Assembly (NCBI GenBank): GCA_026400535.1
Contig: JAPLOU010000067.1
Span: 1 to 61,218, forward strand
Length of the DNA stretch: 61,218 bases
Source: Hyphomicrobiales bacterium
GTDB lineage: Bacteria > Pseudomonadota > Alphaproteobacteria > Rhizobiales > Beijerinckiaceae
Direction: 5' to 3'
Shown here in pieces: positions 1 to 8,614 of this stretch. Below the pieces are notes generated by a model. It saw only the letters and a program-made list of their open reading frames with translations. It did not search any database and was not told the origin of the DNA. Made by a program: the position numbers and the translations under genes. Each line of letters opens with the position of its first letter. Position 1 is the stretch's first letter.

Positions 1-120
1 CGGTCACTCGTTGCAGTGCTCGCCTTCTGCTTTACGATGGTTCTTGTCAACCATTTCGTTCAGCTGAGCACGCCACGCTACGGCAGCTGGCTCAGCGCGC
101 CTGTGGTTGTGAAGAAGTAA
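1..120 (+). CDS. pufA: LH1 light-harvesting alpha subunit, C-terminal part (partial)
   Basis: The window opens inside a reading frame that ends in TAA at 118-120. The 39 visible residues form the end of a membrane helix followed by VNHFVQLSTPRYGSWL. This is the familiar end of LH1 alpha polypeptides: the His just inside the helix binds bacteriochlorophyll a, and the short STP-x-Y/F-x-x-W tail lies at the periplasmic face. The N-terminus and the preceding pufB are outside the window. The 123 bp gap to pufL, with a hairpin in it, is typical of puf operons. The family is secure; only the extent is limited by the window edge. Confidence 0.88.
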   Translation, partial: RSLVAVLAFCFTMVLVNHFVQLSTPRYGSWLSAPVVVKK

Positions 121-128
121 CGACAACA

Positions 129-173
129 GGGCGGACGAGACATCTGGCACTGCTGGCCTGAGCTTGCCCGCCC
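129..173 (+). terminator. Intercistronic hairpin between pufA and pufL
   Basis: GGGCGG at 129-134 pairs with CCGCCC at 168-173, followed by TTTT at 174-177. In other purple bacteria, hairpins at this place protect the pufBA message and partly terminate transcription, so LH1 is made in excess over the reaction centre. The stem here is short and the loop long, so strength is uncertain. Confidence 0.45.
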
Positions 174-243
174 TTTTCCGCCCAGGCCCCCAACGCGGAG
201 CCTGGAGCTGCTGATTTCTGGGGGACCGCTCGGAGGCCACACC

Positions 244-1068
244 ATGGCAATGCTCAGTTTTGAACGAAAATACCGCGTCCGTGGCGGGACGCTTCTGGGA
301 GGCGACCTCTTCGATTTCTGGGTCGGCCCCTTCTATGTCGGCATGTTCGGCGTAACCGCCGCATTCTTTTCCATCCTTGGCACCGTGCTGATTTTCTACA
401 GCGCGTCGATGCAGGGCACCTTCAATCCCTGGACGATCAGCATCGCCCCGCCGGACCTTAAATATGGACTTGGCCTTGCGCCGCTGGCCGAGGGCGGGCT
501 CTGGCAGATCATCACCATCTGTGCGATCGGGGCCTTCGTCTCCTGGATGCTGCGCGAGGTCGAAATCTGCCGCAAACTGGGCATGGGCTACCATGTGCCC
601 TTTGCGTTCGGTGTCGCGATCTTCGCCTATGTGACTCTGGTGGTCATCCGCCCGGTGCTTCTGGGTGCCTGGGGCCACGGCTTCCCGTATGGCATCTTCA
701 GCCACCTCGATTGGGTTTCGAATGTCGGCTACCAGTACCTGAACTTCATGTACAATCCGGCGCACATGATCGCGGTGACGTTCTTCTTCACCACGACACT
801 CGCGCTGTCGCTGCATGGCGGCCTGGTGCTCTCCGCCGTGAACCCGAAGAAGGGTGAGGCGGTCAAAACCCCCGAGCACGAAAACGCCTATTTCCGCGAT
901 TTCATCGGCTATTCCGTCGGCACCATCGGCATACACCGTCTCGGCCTGTTCCTGGCCCTGTCGGCGGGCTTCTGGTCCGCTGTCTGCATCGTCATCAGTG
1001 GCCCCTTCTGGACCCAGGGTTGGCCCAGGTGGTGGAGCTGGTGGCTTGACCTGCCAATCTGGTCGTGA
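244..1068 (+). CDS. pufL: Photosynthetic reaction centre L subunit
   Basis: This is the L chain of the type II reaction centre, which with M holds the bacteriochlorophyll special pair, bacteriopheophytin, quinones and the non-haem iron in the inner membrane. The 274 residues match the usual length of about 275-280. Five hydrophobic helices are visible. The cofactor histidines stand in their expected contexts: FSHLDW (accessory bacteriochlorophyll), NPAHM (special pair), SLHGG and GIHRL (iron ligands). The ATG at 244 gives the standard [15 protein letters not shown] start. pufM follows after 12 bp with a GAGGGGAGG ribosome site between them. Confidence 0.97.
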   Translation: MAMLSFERKYRVRGGTLLGGDLFDFWVGPFYVGMFGVTAAFFSILGTVLIFYSASMQGTFNPWTISIAPPDLKYGLGLAPLAEGGLWQIITICAIGAFVSWMLREVEICRKLGMGYHVPFAFGVAIFAYVTLVVIRPVLLGAWGHGFPYGIFSHLDWVSNVGYQYLNFMYNPAHMIAVTFFFTTTLALSLHGGLVLSAVNPKKGEAVKTPEHENAYFRDFIGYSVGTIGIHRLGLFLALSAGFWSAVCIVISGPFWTQGWPRWWSWWLDLPIWS

Positions 1069-1080
1069 GGGGAGGGCAAA

Positions 1081-2073
1081 ATGGGTCTTCTGACAACTGT
1101 TGACTACCAGAATATCTTCACCAGGGTTCAGGTCCGCGGACCTGATGACCTCGGGATCCCGATCGCGAAGGGAATCTACGAACGCGGCACAAAGACCAGC
1201 CACAATTACTGGTTCGGCAAGCTCGGCGATGCCCAGGTCGGCCCGGTCTATCTCGGGGTGTACGGTCTTCTCTCCATCGCCTGCGGCATCATTGCCTTCG
1301 AGATCATCGGCCTCAACATGTGGGCCTCAGTGAACTGGGACCCGGTGCAGTTCGTCCGCCAGCTCTTCTGGCTCGGCCTTGAGCCGCCGCTGGCCAAGCA
1401 TGGCCTCAACCCATTCATTCCTCTCAATGAGGGTGGCTGGTTCCTGATGACGGGCTTCTTCTTCACCGCCTCCGTGCTGTTCTGGTGGGCGCGAACCTAC
1501 ACCCGGGCCCGGGCACTCGGCATGGGCACGCACGTGCCATGGGCCTTCGCCGCCGCGATCTGGCTCATGCTGGTGCTCGGCTTCATCCGCCCGATCGCCA
1601 TGGGCTGCTGGTGCGAGGCGGTTCCCTACGGCATCTTCCCGCATCTTGACTGGGTGCAAGCCTTCTCGATCCGCTACGGCAACCTGCACTACAATCCGTT
1701 CCACGCTTTCTCGATCGTCTTTCTCTACGGTTCCGTCCTGCTCTTCGCCATGCATGCCGGCACCATCCTCGCGGTCACCCGCTACGGCGGCGAGCGCGAG
1801 ATCGAGCAGATCGTGGACCGCGGCACAGCCTCGGAGCGCGCCGCCCTGTTCTGGCGCTGGACCATGGGCTTCAATGCGAGCATGGAATCGATCCACCGCT
1901 GGGCCTGGTGGTTCGCCGTCCTGACCCCGATTACCGGCGGCATCGGCATCCTTCTGACCGGTACCGTGGTCGACAACTGGTTCCTCTGGGCACAGCATTA
2001 TGGCTTCGCGCCAAGCTACCCCGCCGTGAACCCGCCTGTCGTTGATCCCAGCCTGCTTCCAGGAGCGCGGTGA
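1081..2073 (+). CDS. pufM: Photosynthetic reaction centre M subunit
   Basis: M chain of the reaction centre, partner of the L subunit in the inner membrane. At 330 residues it has the usual length for species with a bound cytochrome. The ligand motifs are visible: [14 protein letters not shown] (special pair), AMHAG and SIHRW (iron), with the EREIEQ glutamate of the iron site between them. The frame ends in TGA at 2071-2073, one base before the ATG of pufC, so the two are translated as a coupled pair. No pufX-like frame lies downstream. Confidence 0.97.
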   Translation: MGLLTTVDYQNIFTRVQVRGPDDLGIPIAKGIYERGTKTSHNYWFGKLGDAQVGPVYLGVYGLLSIACGIIAFEIIGLNMWASVNWDPVQFVRQLFWLGLEPPLAKHGLNPFIPLNEGGWFLMTGFFFTASVLFWWARTYTRARALGMGTHVPWAFAAAIWLMLVLGFIRPIAMGCWCEAVPYGIFPHLDWVQAFSIRYGNLHYNPFHAFSIVFLYGSVLLFAMHAGTILAVTRYGGEREIEQIVDRGTASERAALFWRWTMGFNASMESIHRWAWWFAVLTPITGGIGILLTGTVVDNWFLWAQHYGFAPSYPAVNPPVVDPSLLPGAR

Positions 2074-2074
2074 C

Positions 2075-3142
2075 ATGAGCATGCATACGATACTCTCCAA
2101 ACGCTCCGGCCTTGTTGCCGGACTAGCGGTCGGTTTCGGACTCCTGTTGGCGGGCTGCCAGCAGAATCCGCCGGAGGCCACCCAGCAGAACGGCTATCGC
2201 GGGGTTGCGCTGGAACAGGTGCAGAGCCCGAAGCGACTGGCGGCCCTCGCCGAGGTCAACCAGGCTTCGGAGGTGATCCCTCCGGGCGACCGCACCGGCC
2301 CCCGCGCCGCGCAGGCCTACCAGAATGTCAAGGTTCTGGGCGACTTGAGCGAAACCGAGTTCACCCGCATCATGGTCGCCATGACATCCTGGGTGGCGCC
2401 CGGCGGCGTCTCGGGCTCTGATGAGGGTCAGGGGTGCTCTTACTGCCACAACCTCAACAACATGGCGGATGAGAGCAAGTACCAGTACAAGACCGCGCGC
2501 CGCATGCTGCAGATGACGCGCGAGATCAACTCGAACTGGACAAACCATGTCGGCGCCACCGGCGTGACCTGCTATACCTGCCATCGCGGCAACCCGATCC
2601 CGACGCAGACCTGGTTCACCGGTGCAGGCCATCCCAAGAATCTCGCCGACGCCGGTGGCTGGATTGGTGCGAACAACGGCCAGAACCTGGCCGGCAAGTT
2701 CGTCGGGCGCGCTTCGCTACCCGCCGATCCGTTCACGCCCCTGATCCAGTTCGCCGAGACCATCCGCGTGACCGGTCAGACCGCGCTGCCCACCGGCAAG
2801 CATGAGCAGATCGCGGTCGCCGAACGCACCAACGCGCTGATGAACCATATGTCTGAATCGCTCGGTGTGAACTGCACCTTCTGCCACAACAGCCGGGCTT
2901 TCGGCGAGTGGAAGGATGCGCCGCCCCAACGCGTCAATGCCTATCACGGCATCCGCATGCTGCGGGACGTCAACGCCAACTATCTGGCGCCTCTCAACAC
3001 AACCTACCCCGCGACCAAGCTGGGTCCTGAGGGTGACGCCGCAAAGGCCTTCTGCGCCACCTGCCACCAGGGCGTGCAGAAGCCCCTCAACGGTGCGCCG
3101 ATGCTCAGCGATTATCCCGAGCTCGGCAAGCCACGGCCCTGA
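2075..3142 (+). CDS. pufC: Reaction-centre tetrahaem cytochrome c subunit
   Basis: Bound cytochrome that re-reduces the photo-oxidised special pair from the periplasmic side. Four CxxCH haem sites are visible at about residues 121 (CSYCH), 166 (CYTCH), 267 (CTFCH) and 327 (CATCH). The first 28 residues are a lipoprotein signal with the lipobox LAGC, so the protein is probably anchored by a lipidated Cys. I chose the ATG at 2075 because AGGAG lies nine bases upstream; the frame stays open back to a TTG at 2042, inside pufM. The length of 355 residues is normal. The puf operon ends here with a hairpin terminator. Confidence 0.96.
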   Translation: MSMHTILSKRSGLVAGLAVGFGLLLAGCQQNPPEATQQNGYRGVALEQVQSPKRLAALAEVNQASEVIPPGDRTGPRAAQAYQNVKVLGDLSETEFTRIMVAMTSWVAPGGVSGSDEGQGCSYCHNLNNMADESKYQYKTARRMLQMTREINSNWTNHVGATGVTCYTCHRGNPIPTQTWFTGAGHPKNLADAGGWIGANNGQNLAGKFVGRASLPADPFTPLIQFAETIRVTGQTALPTGKHEQIAVAERTNALMNHMSESLGVNCTFCHNSRAFGEWKDAPPQRVNAYHGIRMLRDVNANYLAPLNTTYPATKLGPEGDAAKAFCATCHQGVQKPLNGAPMLSDYPELGKPRP

Positions 3143-3170
3143 ACGCCGAACGTTGCTCGAGTCTCCTCTC

Positions 3171-3204
3171 ACCCGGCTGATGGCGACATCAGCCGGGTGT
3201 TTCA
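3171..3204 (+). terminator. Rho-independent terminator of the puf operon
   Basis: ACCCGGCTGA (3171-3180) and TCAGCCGGGT (3189-3198) form a perfect 10 bp stem with an 8 base loop, followed by GTTTCATT. It lies 28 bp after the pufC stop and before the tRNA gene. Confidence 0.85.
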
Positions 3205-3241
3205 TTGACCCCTTCGCCCCCGGCGGCTATCTCGTTGCTCA

Positions 3242-3317
3242 GGGCCCTTAGCTCAATGGTTAGAGCCGACCGCTCATAACGGTCTGGTTGCAGGTTCGAG
3301 TCCTGCAGGGCCCACCA
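3242..3317 (+). tRNA. tRNA with CAU anticodon, probably tRNA-Ile2 (lysidine type)
   Basis: A complete 76 base cloverleaf: acceptor GGGCCCT/AGGGCCC, D stem GCTC/GAGC, anticodon stem GACCG/CGGTC with loop CTCATAA, T stem GCAGG/CCTGC with TTCGAGT, and an encoded CCA. The anticodon CAU could mean Met. However, the acceptor and D-arm pattern (GG-CCCTTAGCTCA-TGGTTAGAGC) is that of the minor isoleucine tRNA whose C34 is changed to lysidine to read AUA. Automatic tools may label it tRNA-Met. It marks the left edge of a region of different character, which fits its use as an integration target. Confidence 0.9.
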
Positions 3318-3603
3318 CCGTCTTCTTCGGTGTCCATTCGCATCTCGACTGACTTGCTTGTCGCACGTATCTGCCGCATCCCTTTTTGACCTATCAAGGC
3401 CCTTTCGTAACAAAACTTTCAACACCCGAAGCTTCGCGTCCGGCGATATCAGTCGAAACTGTCGTGATCGGCAAAATTGGTGCTTCCCCATATGGACGGT
3501 TCATGATCGCTAGCGCTTCATGAGCTGCAAATCTCCGATTGCGTGAATAACCAGGGCCGTCTCCCATTTGAAGTGCATCACCTGACGGATTATCGGGTGA
3601 GTG
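3318..3603 (+). other. Non-coding stretch after the tRNA
   Basis: About 285 bases with no convincing gene. By eye the composition is richer in A+T than the flanks. A minus-strand open frame (3394-3759) gives a peptide I cannot match to any family. It may be scar sequence left by an integration event between the tRNA and the transposase stump. Confidence 0.4.
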
Positions 3604-3801
3604 ATGGGCCAAGTTTACAATCACCTCAGCGGTGAGGAACTCAATTTCATACATCGGTATCTGAATGAAAGTCGAAGCTGTCGCTGGATAGCCGGGCGTC
3701 TGGGGCGCTCTGGACCGACCATATCGCGCGAGATCAAACGCAGTTCCGGCACGGCGCAAGGATATGACGCTTCCTTGGCAGCCGCGCTCCAGCGACGCCC
3801 C
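3604..3801 (+). pseudogene. N-terminal stump of an IS30-family transposase
   Basis: From the ATG at 3604, about 66 residues read as the start of an IS30-type transposase: YNHLSGEEL, then a helix-turn-helix with WIAGRLGRSGPTISREIKR and GYDASLAAALQRRP. Similarity then stops abruptly. The DDE catalytic domain of about 250 residues is missing and the frame drifts into unrelated sequence opposite the end of the DeoR gene. No terminal inverted repeats were found. It is a dead remnant that marks past transposition next to the tRNA. Confidence 0.65.
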
Positions 3802-3876
3802 GTCTCGACAATATCAAGTCGCCCGAAGGCTCCGTCCTCATGGATGTCCATAAGGTCACTTGATCCGATCAACCCA

Positions 3877-4647
3877 CTAGTAGGCGACCACCAAACGGCA
3901 ACTCGACTCTTCGATCATTCGAGCGACTGTTCCGCTTGGTGTGCGGTCCGTTACAAGGGTCGCGCAATCGTGCAACGTTCCAAGAACGAATGTCGCGACA
4001 CGGGAAAACTTCGTGTGGTCGGCAAGCAAGATAGGGTGCCGCGAATTGAGCAGCATGGCGCGGGCGACGAGCACTTCTTCTTGCCTGTACTCAAGCAGGT
4101 GCCCTGATGGGTCGATCGCACCAATACTCAGGATCGCAAAATCGCAGCGGAATCTGTCCACAGCCGGAACCGCTCCCGCGCCGCCCATGGCCCGGTTGTT
4201 GGCCATCCATGAGCCGCCAGTCAATTGGATCGTGACATCCGGGCAGTCATCGAGGATACCTGCAGCAACTGTACTGTTTGTGACAACCTGCAAGTTTTCC
4301 ACGCGTTGATCGGCCAGTGCCCTGGCGGCTGCCTCAACCGTTGTTCCCGGTGTCATGAAAACGGAGGATCCAGCGGGAATCATCGCCGCAACGGCCTTGC
4401 CTATGCGAGCCTTCTCATCCGCATTCTCGATGTGACGCATGACATAGTCACTATTGGCAGTGCTGGAAATGGCGCTCGCTCCGCCGTGATGACGGCGCAA
4501 GAATCCCATCTCGGCGAGTTCATGCAGATCTCTTCGCAGCGTTTGCGGCGTCACATCGAATTTCGCCGTAAACTCCTCGATTGCCACATAGCCACGATGG
4601 CTCAGTAGACGGAGAATGTCGCGTCGCCGTTTGCTCAGATCGATCAT
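3877..4647 (-). CDS. DeoR/GlpR-family transcriptional regulator
   Basis: A 256-residue repressor-type protein with the classic two-part plan. The N-terminal helix-turn-helix (residues 1-55) contains RRRDILRLLSHRGYV and VTPQTLRRDLHEL. The C-terminal effector domain resembles sugar-phosphate isomerases (MTPGTTVEAAARAL, VTNSTVAAG, LTGGSW, LLADHTKF). DeoR regulators usually answer to phosphorylated sugar intermediates. This gene is divergent from the SDR-ABC-kinase-aldolase operon and so is its likely local regulator; in Escherichia coli the sulfoquinovose regulator CsqR (YihW) is also DeoR type. The ATG at 4647 opens the canonical MIDLSKRRRDI start. Confidence 0.9.
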   Translation of the reverse strand: MIDLSKRRRDILRLLSHRGYVAIEEFTAKFDVTPQTLRRDLHELAEMGFLRRHHGGASAISSTANSDYVMRHIENADEKARIGKAVAAMIPAGSSVFMTPGTTVEAAARALADQRVENLQVVTNSTVAAGILDDCPDVTIQLTGGSWMANNRAMGGAGAVPAVDRFRCDFAILSIGAIDPSGHLLEYRQEEVLVARAMLLNSRHPILLADHTKFSRVATFVLGTLHDCATLVTDRTPSGTVARMIEESSCRLVVAY

Positions 4648-4689
4648 TGTCAGTCCTGTGGTCGCGTATTGGTGCCAGCTTTTGATGCG

Positions 4690-4702
4690 CGAAAACGAAA
4701 AT
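4690..4702. promoter_or_regulatory. Candidate DeoR-type operator in the divergent promoter
   Basis: The 184 bp between the DeoR gene and the SDR gene must hold both promoters. CGAAAACGAAAAT at 4690-4702 is a tandem CGAAAA repeat. Short direct repeats of this kind (TTTCG on the other strand) are common in operators of GlpR/DeoR proteins. It lies 43 bp upstream of the DeoR start, placed for autorepression. This is suggestive only. Confidence 0.35.
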
Positions 4703-4831
4703 TCATATTGCGGAAGAGAAAGATCAATGCCACCTTAGGCTAACAGATAAAAATGTCTTTGGGAGGCATCGTGATTTCGAGCGTTTCGCGGGATCTGCCT
4801 CGGTGCCCGAAGAGCTGTGTCGTAGGTTGCC

Positions 4832-5545
4832 ATGTCCGCGCCTGATTTTTCTGTTTCGGGTCAGCATGTCCTGATCAGCGGCGGGGCAGGCGGCATTGGC
4901 ACTGCCTTTGCCAAAGCCTTCCGTGGTGCCGGTGCACATGTGACAATATCTGACGTGAAGCCTCCACCTGTCGATGAAGGGTTCGAATTCGAACATCTCG
5001 ATGTACGAGATACAGGTGCAGTCGAAGCGCTTTCAGCCAAGACCAAGAAACTTGATGTCTTGATCCATTGTGCCGGGAAACTCATTCGCCACGAGGAGCA
5101 CAAGCCCGAAGTTTTCATGGACATCGTCAACATCCACCTCGGCGGGAATTTGCGGCTTGCCACGGCGTTTCGACCGCAGCTTGCTGCGGCAAGGGGCTGC
5201 CTGATCAATATCGGGTCGATGTACTCCTACTTTGGGGCGAGCCGGATTCCGGCCTATGCCTCCGCGAAGACGGCGATCATCGGCCTGACGCGTTCGCTGG
5301 CAGTCGCCTATGCCGAGGATGGCATCCGCGTAAACGCCATCGCTCCTGGCTGGATCCGCACCGAAATCAGTCGGGGCGGTCGGGAAGATCCGGCGTTTAA
5401 CGATGCTGTCATGCAGCGTTTGCCGACGAAACGCTGGTCCGATCCCGAAGAACTGGCCGGCACAGCGGTGTTTCTGGCATCACCGGCAGCAAGACTCATC
5501 AACGGTGTAACGATCCCCGTCGACGGGGGCTATGTCGCGTCCTGA
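4832..5545 (+). CDS. SDR-family NAD(P)-dependent oxidoreductase
   Basis: A 237-residue classical short-chain dehydrogenase. It has a GGAGGIG nucleotide-binding loop at residues 17-23, the catalytic Ser in NIGSMYSY, and Tyr142 and Lys146 in AYASAK. The APGWIRTE segment and a C-terminal PVDGGY close the Rossmann fold. As first gene of the operon it probably oxidises or reduces the imported sugar, polyol or sugar lactone. The substrate cannot be read from sequence. A 56 bp gap separates it from the binding-protein gene, the only sizeable gap inside the operon. Confidence 0.9.
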   Translation: MSAPDFSVSGQHVLISGGAGGIGTAFAKAFRGAGAHVTISDVKPPPVDEGFEFEHLDVRDTGAVEALSAKTKKLDVLIHCAGKLIRHEEHKPEVFMDIVNIHLGGNLRLATAFRPQLAAARGCLINIGSMYSYFGASRIPAYASAKTAIIGLTRSLAVAYAEDGIRVNAIAPGWIRTEISRGGREDPAFNDAVMQRLPTKRWSDPEELAGTAVFLASPAARLINGVTIPVDGGYVAS

Positions 5546-5601
5546 TCACCAAGCCAATGCACAACACACGGCAAAAGGCCGCAATCTGGGAGGATTGAAG
5601 C

Positions 5602-6894
5602 ATGAAACTCAAATACATCCTTGGCGCAGCCGCAATCTCGATTGCACTGTCAGCTCCTGTTGCGGCGCAGACCTTCAACTGGCGCGCGCATGAAGGTCAA
5701 ACCATCAACCTGATGCTCAATAATCACCCCTGGTCACAGGCGATGCGCGATCTGGCGGCGGAGTTCACCGCGAAGACAGGCATCAAGACCCAGATCGAGA
5801 TTTTCAACGAAGAACAGTTCCGGGCCCGCCTGACGACGCTGATGCAGGGCAAGTCGGCAGACCTCGACGTCTACATGAGCCTCACGAGCCGCGAGGGCGC
5901 GATCTTCGAGAAGGCTGGCTGGTATGCCGATCTTGCGCCATTGATGGCGGACAAGGCCATGACGATGCCGGATTTCAACTACGAGGATTTCAGCGCCTCC
6001 ATTCGCGCTGCGAGTACTTTCGGCAATAGGATCGTCGCCCTGCCGATCAATCAGGAAGGTCCGCTGTTCTACTGGCGCAAGGATATCTTCGAGAAGTGCA
6101 AGGTAGCCGAACCGAAGGCGATTGAGGACCTGCCGGAAACCGCCAAGGCGCTGAAGACCTGTGATGCATCAATGGGGGTCTGGGCTGCACGCGGCCTGCG
6201 CGGCGCCATCCCGTATGCGCTTACGGCATTCATCAACAATCAGGGTGGCAGCTATGCCACGCCTGATGGCAAACCTGGGCTCTCGCAGCCCAATACACTC
6301 AAGGGCCTGGCGATGTATGCCAGCCTGCTGAAGGACTACGGCCCTCCAGGTGCCCTGAACCATACCTTCACGCAGGTGATCGAATTGCTCGGTCAGGGCC
6401 GGATCGCCATGACGCATGAAAGCAGCAATGAGTTTGCCAATATCATGCGGTTCCCGGGCCGCGCGCAGGACCTTGGCGTAACAGTTCTGCCCCCTGGGCG
6501 CGAGACCAAGATATCCAAACCCGTCGCCATCGGCTGGACGGTGACCATTTCGCCCAACTCACAGCGTAGACCAGCCTCATGGTACTTCCTGCAGTGGGCC
6601 ACAAGCCGCGAGATCCAGACAAAGCTGATCGCCAATGGCGTCGCTCCGCCGCGCGCCAGCGTCTTTGAAGGACAGGAATTCAATAAATGGATCGCCGAAA
6701 TGCCGATCCGCAAGGCCTGGGCCGACTCCCTGATCGAGATCGGCAAGACCGGGACTGGCGTGTATCAGTCACCGACCGAGAGGGTTCCGGAGGCGCGGGA
6801 TATCATCGGAACGGCTGTCCAGGAAATCGTCCAGGGTGCATCGCCGGTTGACGCCGCCAGAAAGGCTGATGAAGCCCTCGCGAAGCTCCAGTGA
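5602..6894 (+). CDS. Sugar ABC transporter substrate-binding protein (family 1)
   Basis: A 430-residue periplasmic binding protein. It starts with a Sec signal peptide (MKLKYILG, hydrophobic run, cleavage near VAAQ). The mature part has the family 1 plan of carbohydrate binders: AAEFTAKTGIKTQIE early, ALPINQEGPLFYWRKDIFEK in the hinge region, and IGWTVTISPNSQR near the end. A GGAGG ribosome site precedes the ATG. It captures the substrate for the two permeases that follow with a 4 bp overlap. The ligand is unknown; the kinase and aldolase downstream imply a six-carbon sugar or derivative. Confidence 0.9.
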   Translation: MKLKYILGAAAISIALSAPVAAQTFNWRAHEGQTINLMLNNHPWSQAMRDLAAEFTAKTGIKTQIEIFNEEQFRARLTTLMQGKSADLDVYMSLTSREGAIFEKAGWYADLAPLMADKAMTMPDFNYEDFSASIRAASTFGNRIVALPINQEGPLFYWRKDIFEKCKVAEPKAIEDLPETAKALKTCDASMGVWAARGLRGAIPYALTAFINNQGGSYATPDGKPGLSQPNTLKGLAMYASLLKDYGPPGALNHTFTQVIELLGQGRIAMTHESSNEFANIMRFPGRAQDLGVTVLPPGRETKISKPVAIGWTVTISPNSQRRPASWYFLQWATSREIQTKLIANGVAPPRASVFEGQEFNKWIAEMPIRKAWADSLIEIGKTGTGVYQSPTERVPEARDIIGTAVQEIVQGASPVDAARKADEALAKLQ

Positions 6895-7805
6895 TCCCAG
6901 ATGGCGGGGCTTCGGCCTCGCCAACGTCCGTCATGCGCACGTCCTCAGCACATGTTCTCGCGGGCTACCACTGGATGGCCGCCCCGGCGATGGTGTTTAC
7001 CATCGGCATGATCGGGTTCCCGATCGGCTACGCGATCTGGCTGTCACTCTCCAATGTTCCGCCCGGGGGTACCCCAGTCTTCATCGGGCTGGATAACTAT
7101 GCGCGATTGGTGAAAGATCCGGAGTTCTGGAATGCGTTCAAGCTGACCGTCAGCCTTTACGTCATGTCGCTGTCGATGCAACTTGTCTTGGGGACCTGGC
7201 TCGGGCTTCTGCTCGGTCGCTCGCGGGCGGCGCAGGGCCTGACGAGGGTCATTCTGGTCTCCCCTTTCATGCTGCCACCTGTGGTTGTGGGCATGATGGC
7301 GATTGTCATTCTTGATCCAAGTTTTGGCATTGCAAACTGGTTGCTTGCCCAGATCGGCTTGCCACCGGGATTATGGCTGTCCGATCCCAGGACCGTTCTT
7401 TTCACCTTTGCGGTTCTGGACACCTGGCAATGGACACCGTTTGTGGCCCTGATCGTCATGGGTGGATACCTTTCGCTGCCCGGCGAGGTTTTCGAGGCTG
7501 TCGAACTTGATGGGGCCACGAGTTTCCAGCGGTTCTGGCACGTGACCCTCCCGCTGCTCGGACCAACACTGGTGACCGCAGCCGTTCTGCGCAGCGTGGA
7601 CATTCTTCGCTTTTTCGATGTCATCTACCTGACAACGCAGGGAGGGCCGGGCAATTCCAGCACAACCCTCAACATCCTCGCATACCGGCGCGGGTTCGAG
7701 TTCTTTGATTTTGGCTATGCCAGCGCCATCATGATCACCCTTTCGGCCGTGGTGTTGGGATCAGTTCTGATCTTCTCGAAATTACGGGCCGCCGTCGCAT
7801 GGTGA
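6891..7805 (+). CDS. Sugar ABC transporter permease (MalF type)
   Basis: Inner-membrane permease with six hydrophobic segments and the cytoplasmic EAA loop (EAVELDGATSFQRFWHVTLPLLGPT) that docks the ATPase. The GTG at 6891 overlaps the previous stop (GTGA) and gives 304 residues. An ATG at 6933 would give 290 residues and is equally possible. It pairs with the next gene to form the channel. No ATPase gene is present in this operon. Confidence 0.9.
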   Translation: MIPDGGASASPTSVMRTSSAHVLAGYHWMAAPAMVFTIGMIGFPIGYAIWLSLSNVPPGGTPVFIGLDNYARLVKDPEFWNAFKLTVSLYVMSLSMQLVLGTWLGLLLGRSRAAQGLTRVILVSPFMLPPVVVGMMAIVILDPSFGIANWLLAQIGLPPGLWLSDPRTVLFTFAVLDTWQWTPFVALIVMGGYLSLPGEVFEAVELDGATSFQRFWHVTLPLLGPTLVTAAVLRSVDILRFFDVIYLTTQGGPGNSSTTLNILAYRRGFEFFDFGYASAIMITLSAVVLGSVLIFSKLRAAVAW

Positions 7806-8614
7806 GCCGCAAGACACTGCGCGTCCTTGACAGGATCCAGCTTACAATTGTTCTCGCAATACTGGGGATCCCGATTGTCTGGATTTTCATGCTGGCCTTC
7901 AAGTCGCGCATAGAAGTTGCTGCACTGCCACCAAAGCTCATTTTCACGCCGACGCTTGAGAATTTCGTGGAGTTGTTCAGCAGGAACGACTTTTTGCATG
8001 CGACGATCAACAGCATGATCGTCGCCTCGGGGTCGACGGCGCTCGGAATCATTCTGGGCGTTCCTGCCGCCTTTGCGATTTCCTGGCACAGGATGTCGTG
8101 GCCGGCGACGATCACGCTCTTTGCCCGCATGGCTCCGGGAACCTTGTTTCTGTTGCCGTGGCTGATCATGTTCACCAAGCTCGGGCTTGTGGGAAGCCAT
8201 CTCGTGCTGATACTCACGCACGCCGCGATCACCTTGCCGGTCGTGATCTGGGTGCTGTTGCCGTACATGGATGCGTTGCCGCGCGAGCTGGTCGAGTCTG
8301 CGCAGATCGACGGTGCCCGGCAGGACCAGATCCTTCGGCTGGTGGCAATTCCCATCGTTTCGGGCGGGATGGTCGTTGCGGCAATCCTGAGCTTCGTCTT
8401 TTCCTGGAACTATTTTGTCTTTGCCCTCGTCCTGTCAGGCATCAGGACCAAGACAGCGATCGTTGCCAGTTTCAATTTCATTGGCGAGGGGGTCACCAAC
8501 TGGGGTGCGCTCATGGCCGCGGCGGTGATCATCGCCTTGCCCCCGCTCATTTTGACGCTGCTGATCCAGAAACGGTTGGTGGGTGGCCTCGCCTCGGGAG
8601 CGGTCAAGGGATGA
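7799..8614 (+). CDS. Sugar ABC transporter permease (MalG type)
   Basis: Second permease of the importer, 271 residues, with six membrane segments and an EAA loop (ESAQIDGARQDQILRLVAIPI). The ATG at 7799 lies inside the end of the upstream permease, so the two are translationally coupled. The stop overlaps the ATG of the dehydrogenase gene (ATGA at 8611-8614). This close packing says the importer and the enzymes are made together. Confidence 0.9.
   Translation: MVSRKTLRVLDRIQLTIVLAILGIPIVWIFMLAFKSRIEVAALPPKLIFTPTLENFVELFSRNDFLHATINSMIVASGSTALGIILGVPAAFAISWHRMSWPATITLFARMAPGTLFLLPWLIMFTKLGLVGSHLVLILTHAAITLPVVIWVLLPYMDALPRELVESAQIDGARQDQILRLVAIPIVSGGMVVAAILSFVFSWNYFVFALVLSGIRTKTAIVASFNFIGEGVTNWGALMAAAVIIALPPLILTLLIQKRLVGGLASGAVKG

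Noticed and set aside
2042..2074. TTG at 2042 as the start of the cytochrome subunit
   Set aside because: It lies inside pufM and would add eleven residues before the lipoprotein signal; the ATG at 2075 has a proper AGGAG.
3394..3759. A 121-residue minus-strand frame after the tRNA as an integrase or enzyme remnant
   Set aside because: The peptide shows no tyrosine-recombinase motif or other family signature; it also overlaps the IS30 stump on the other strand.
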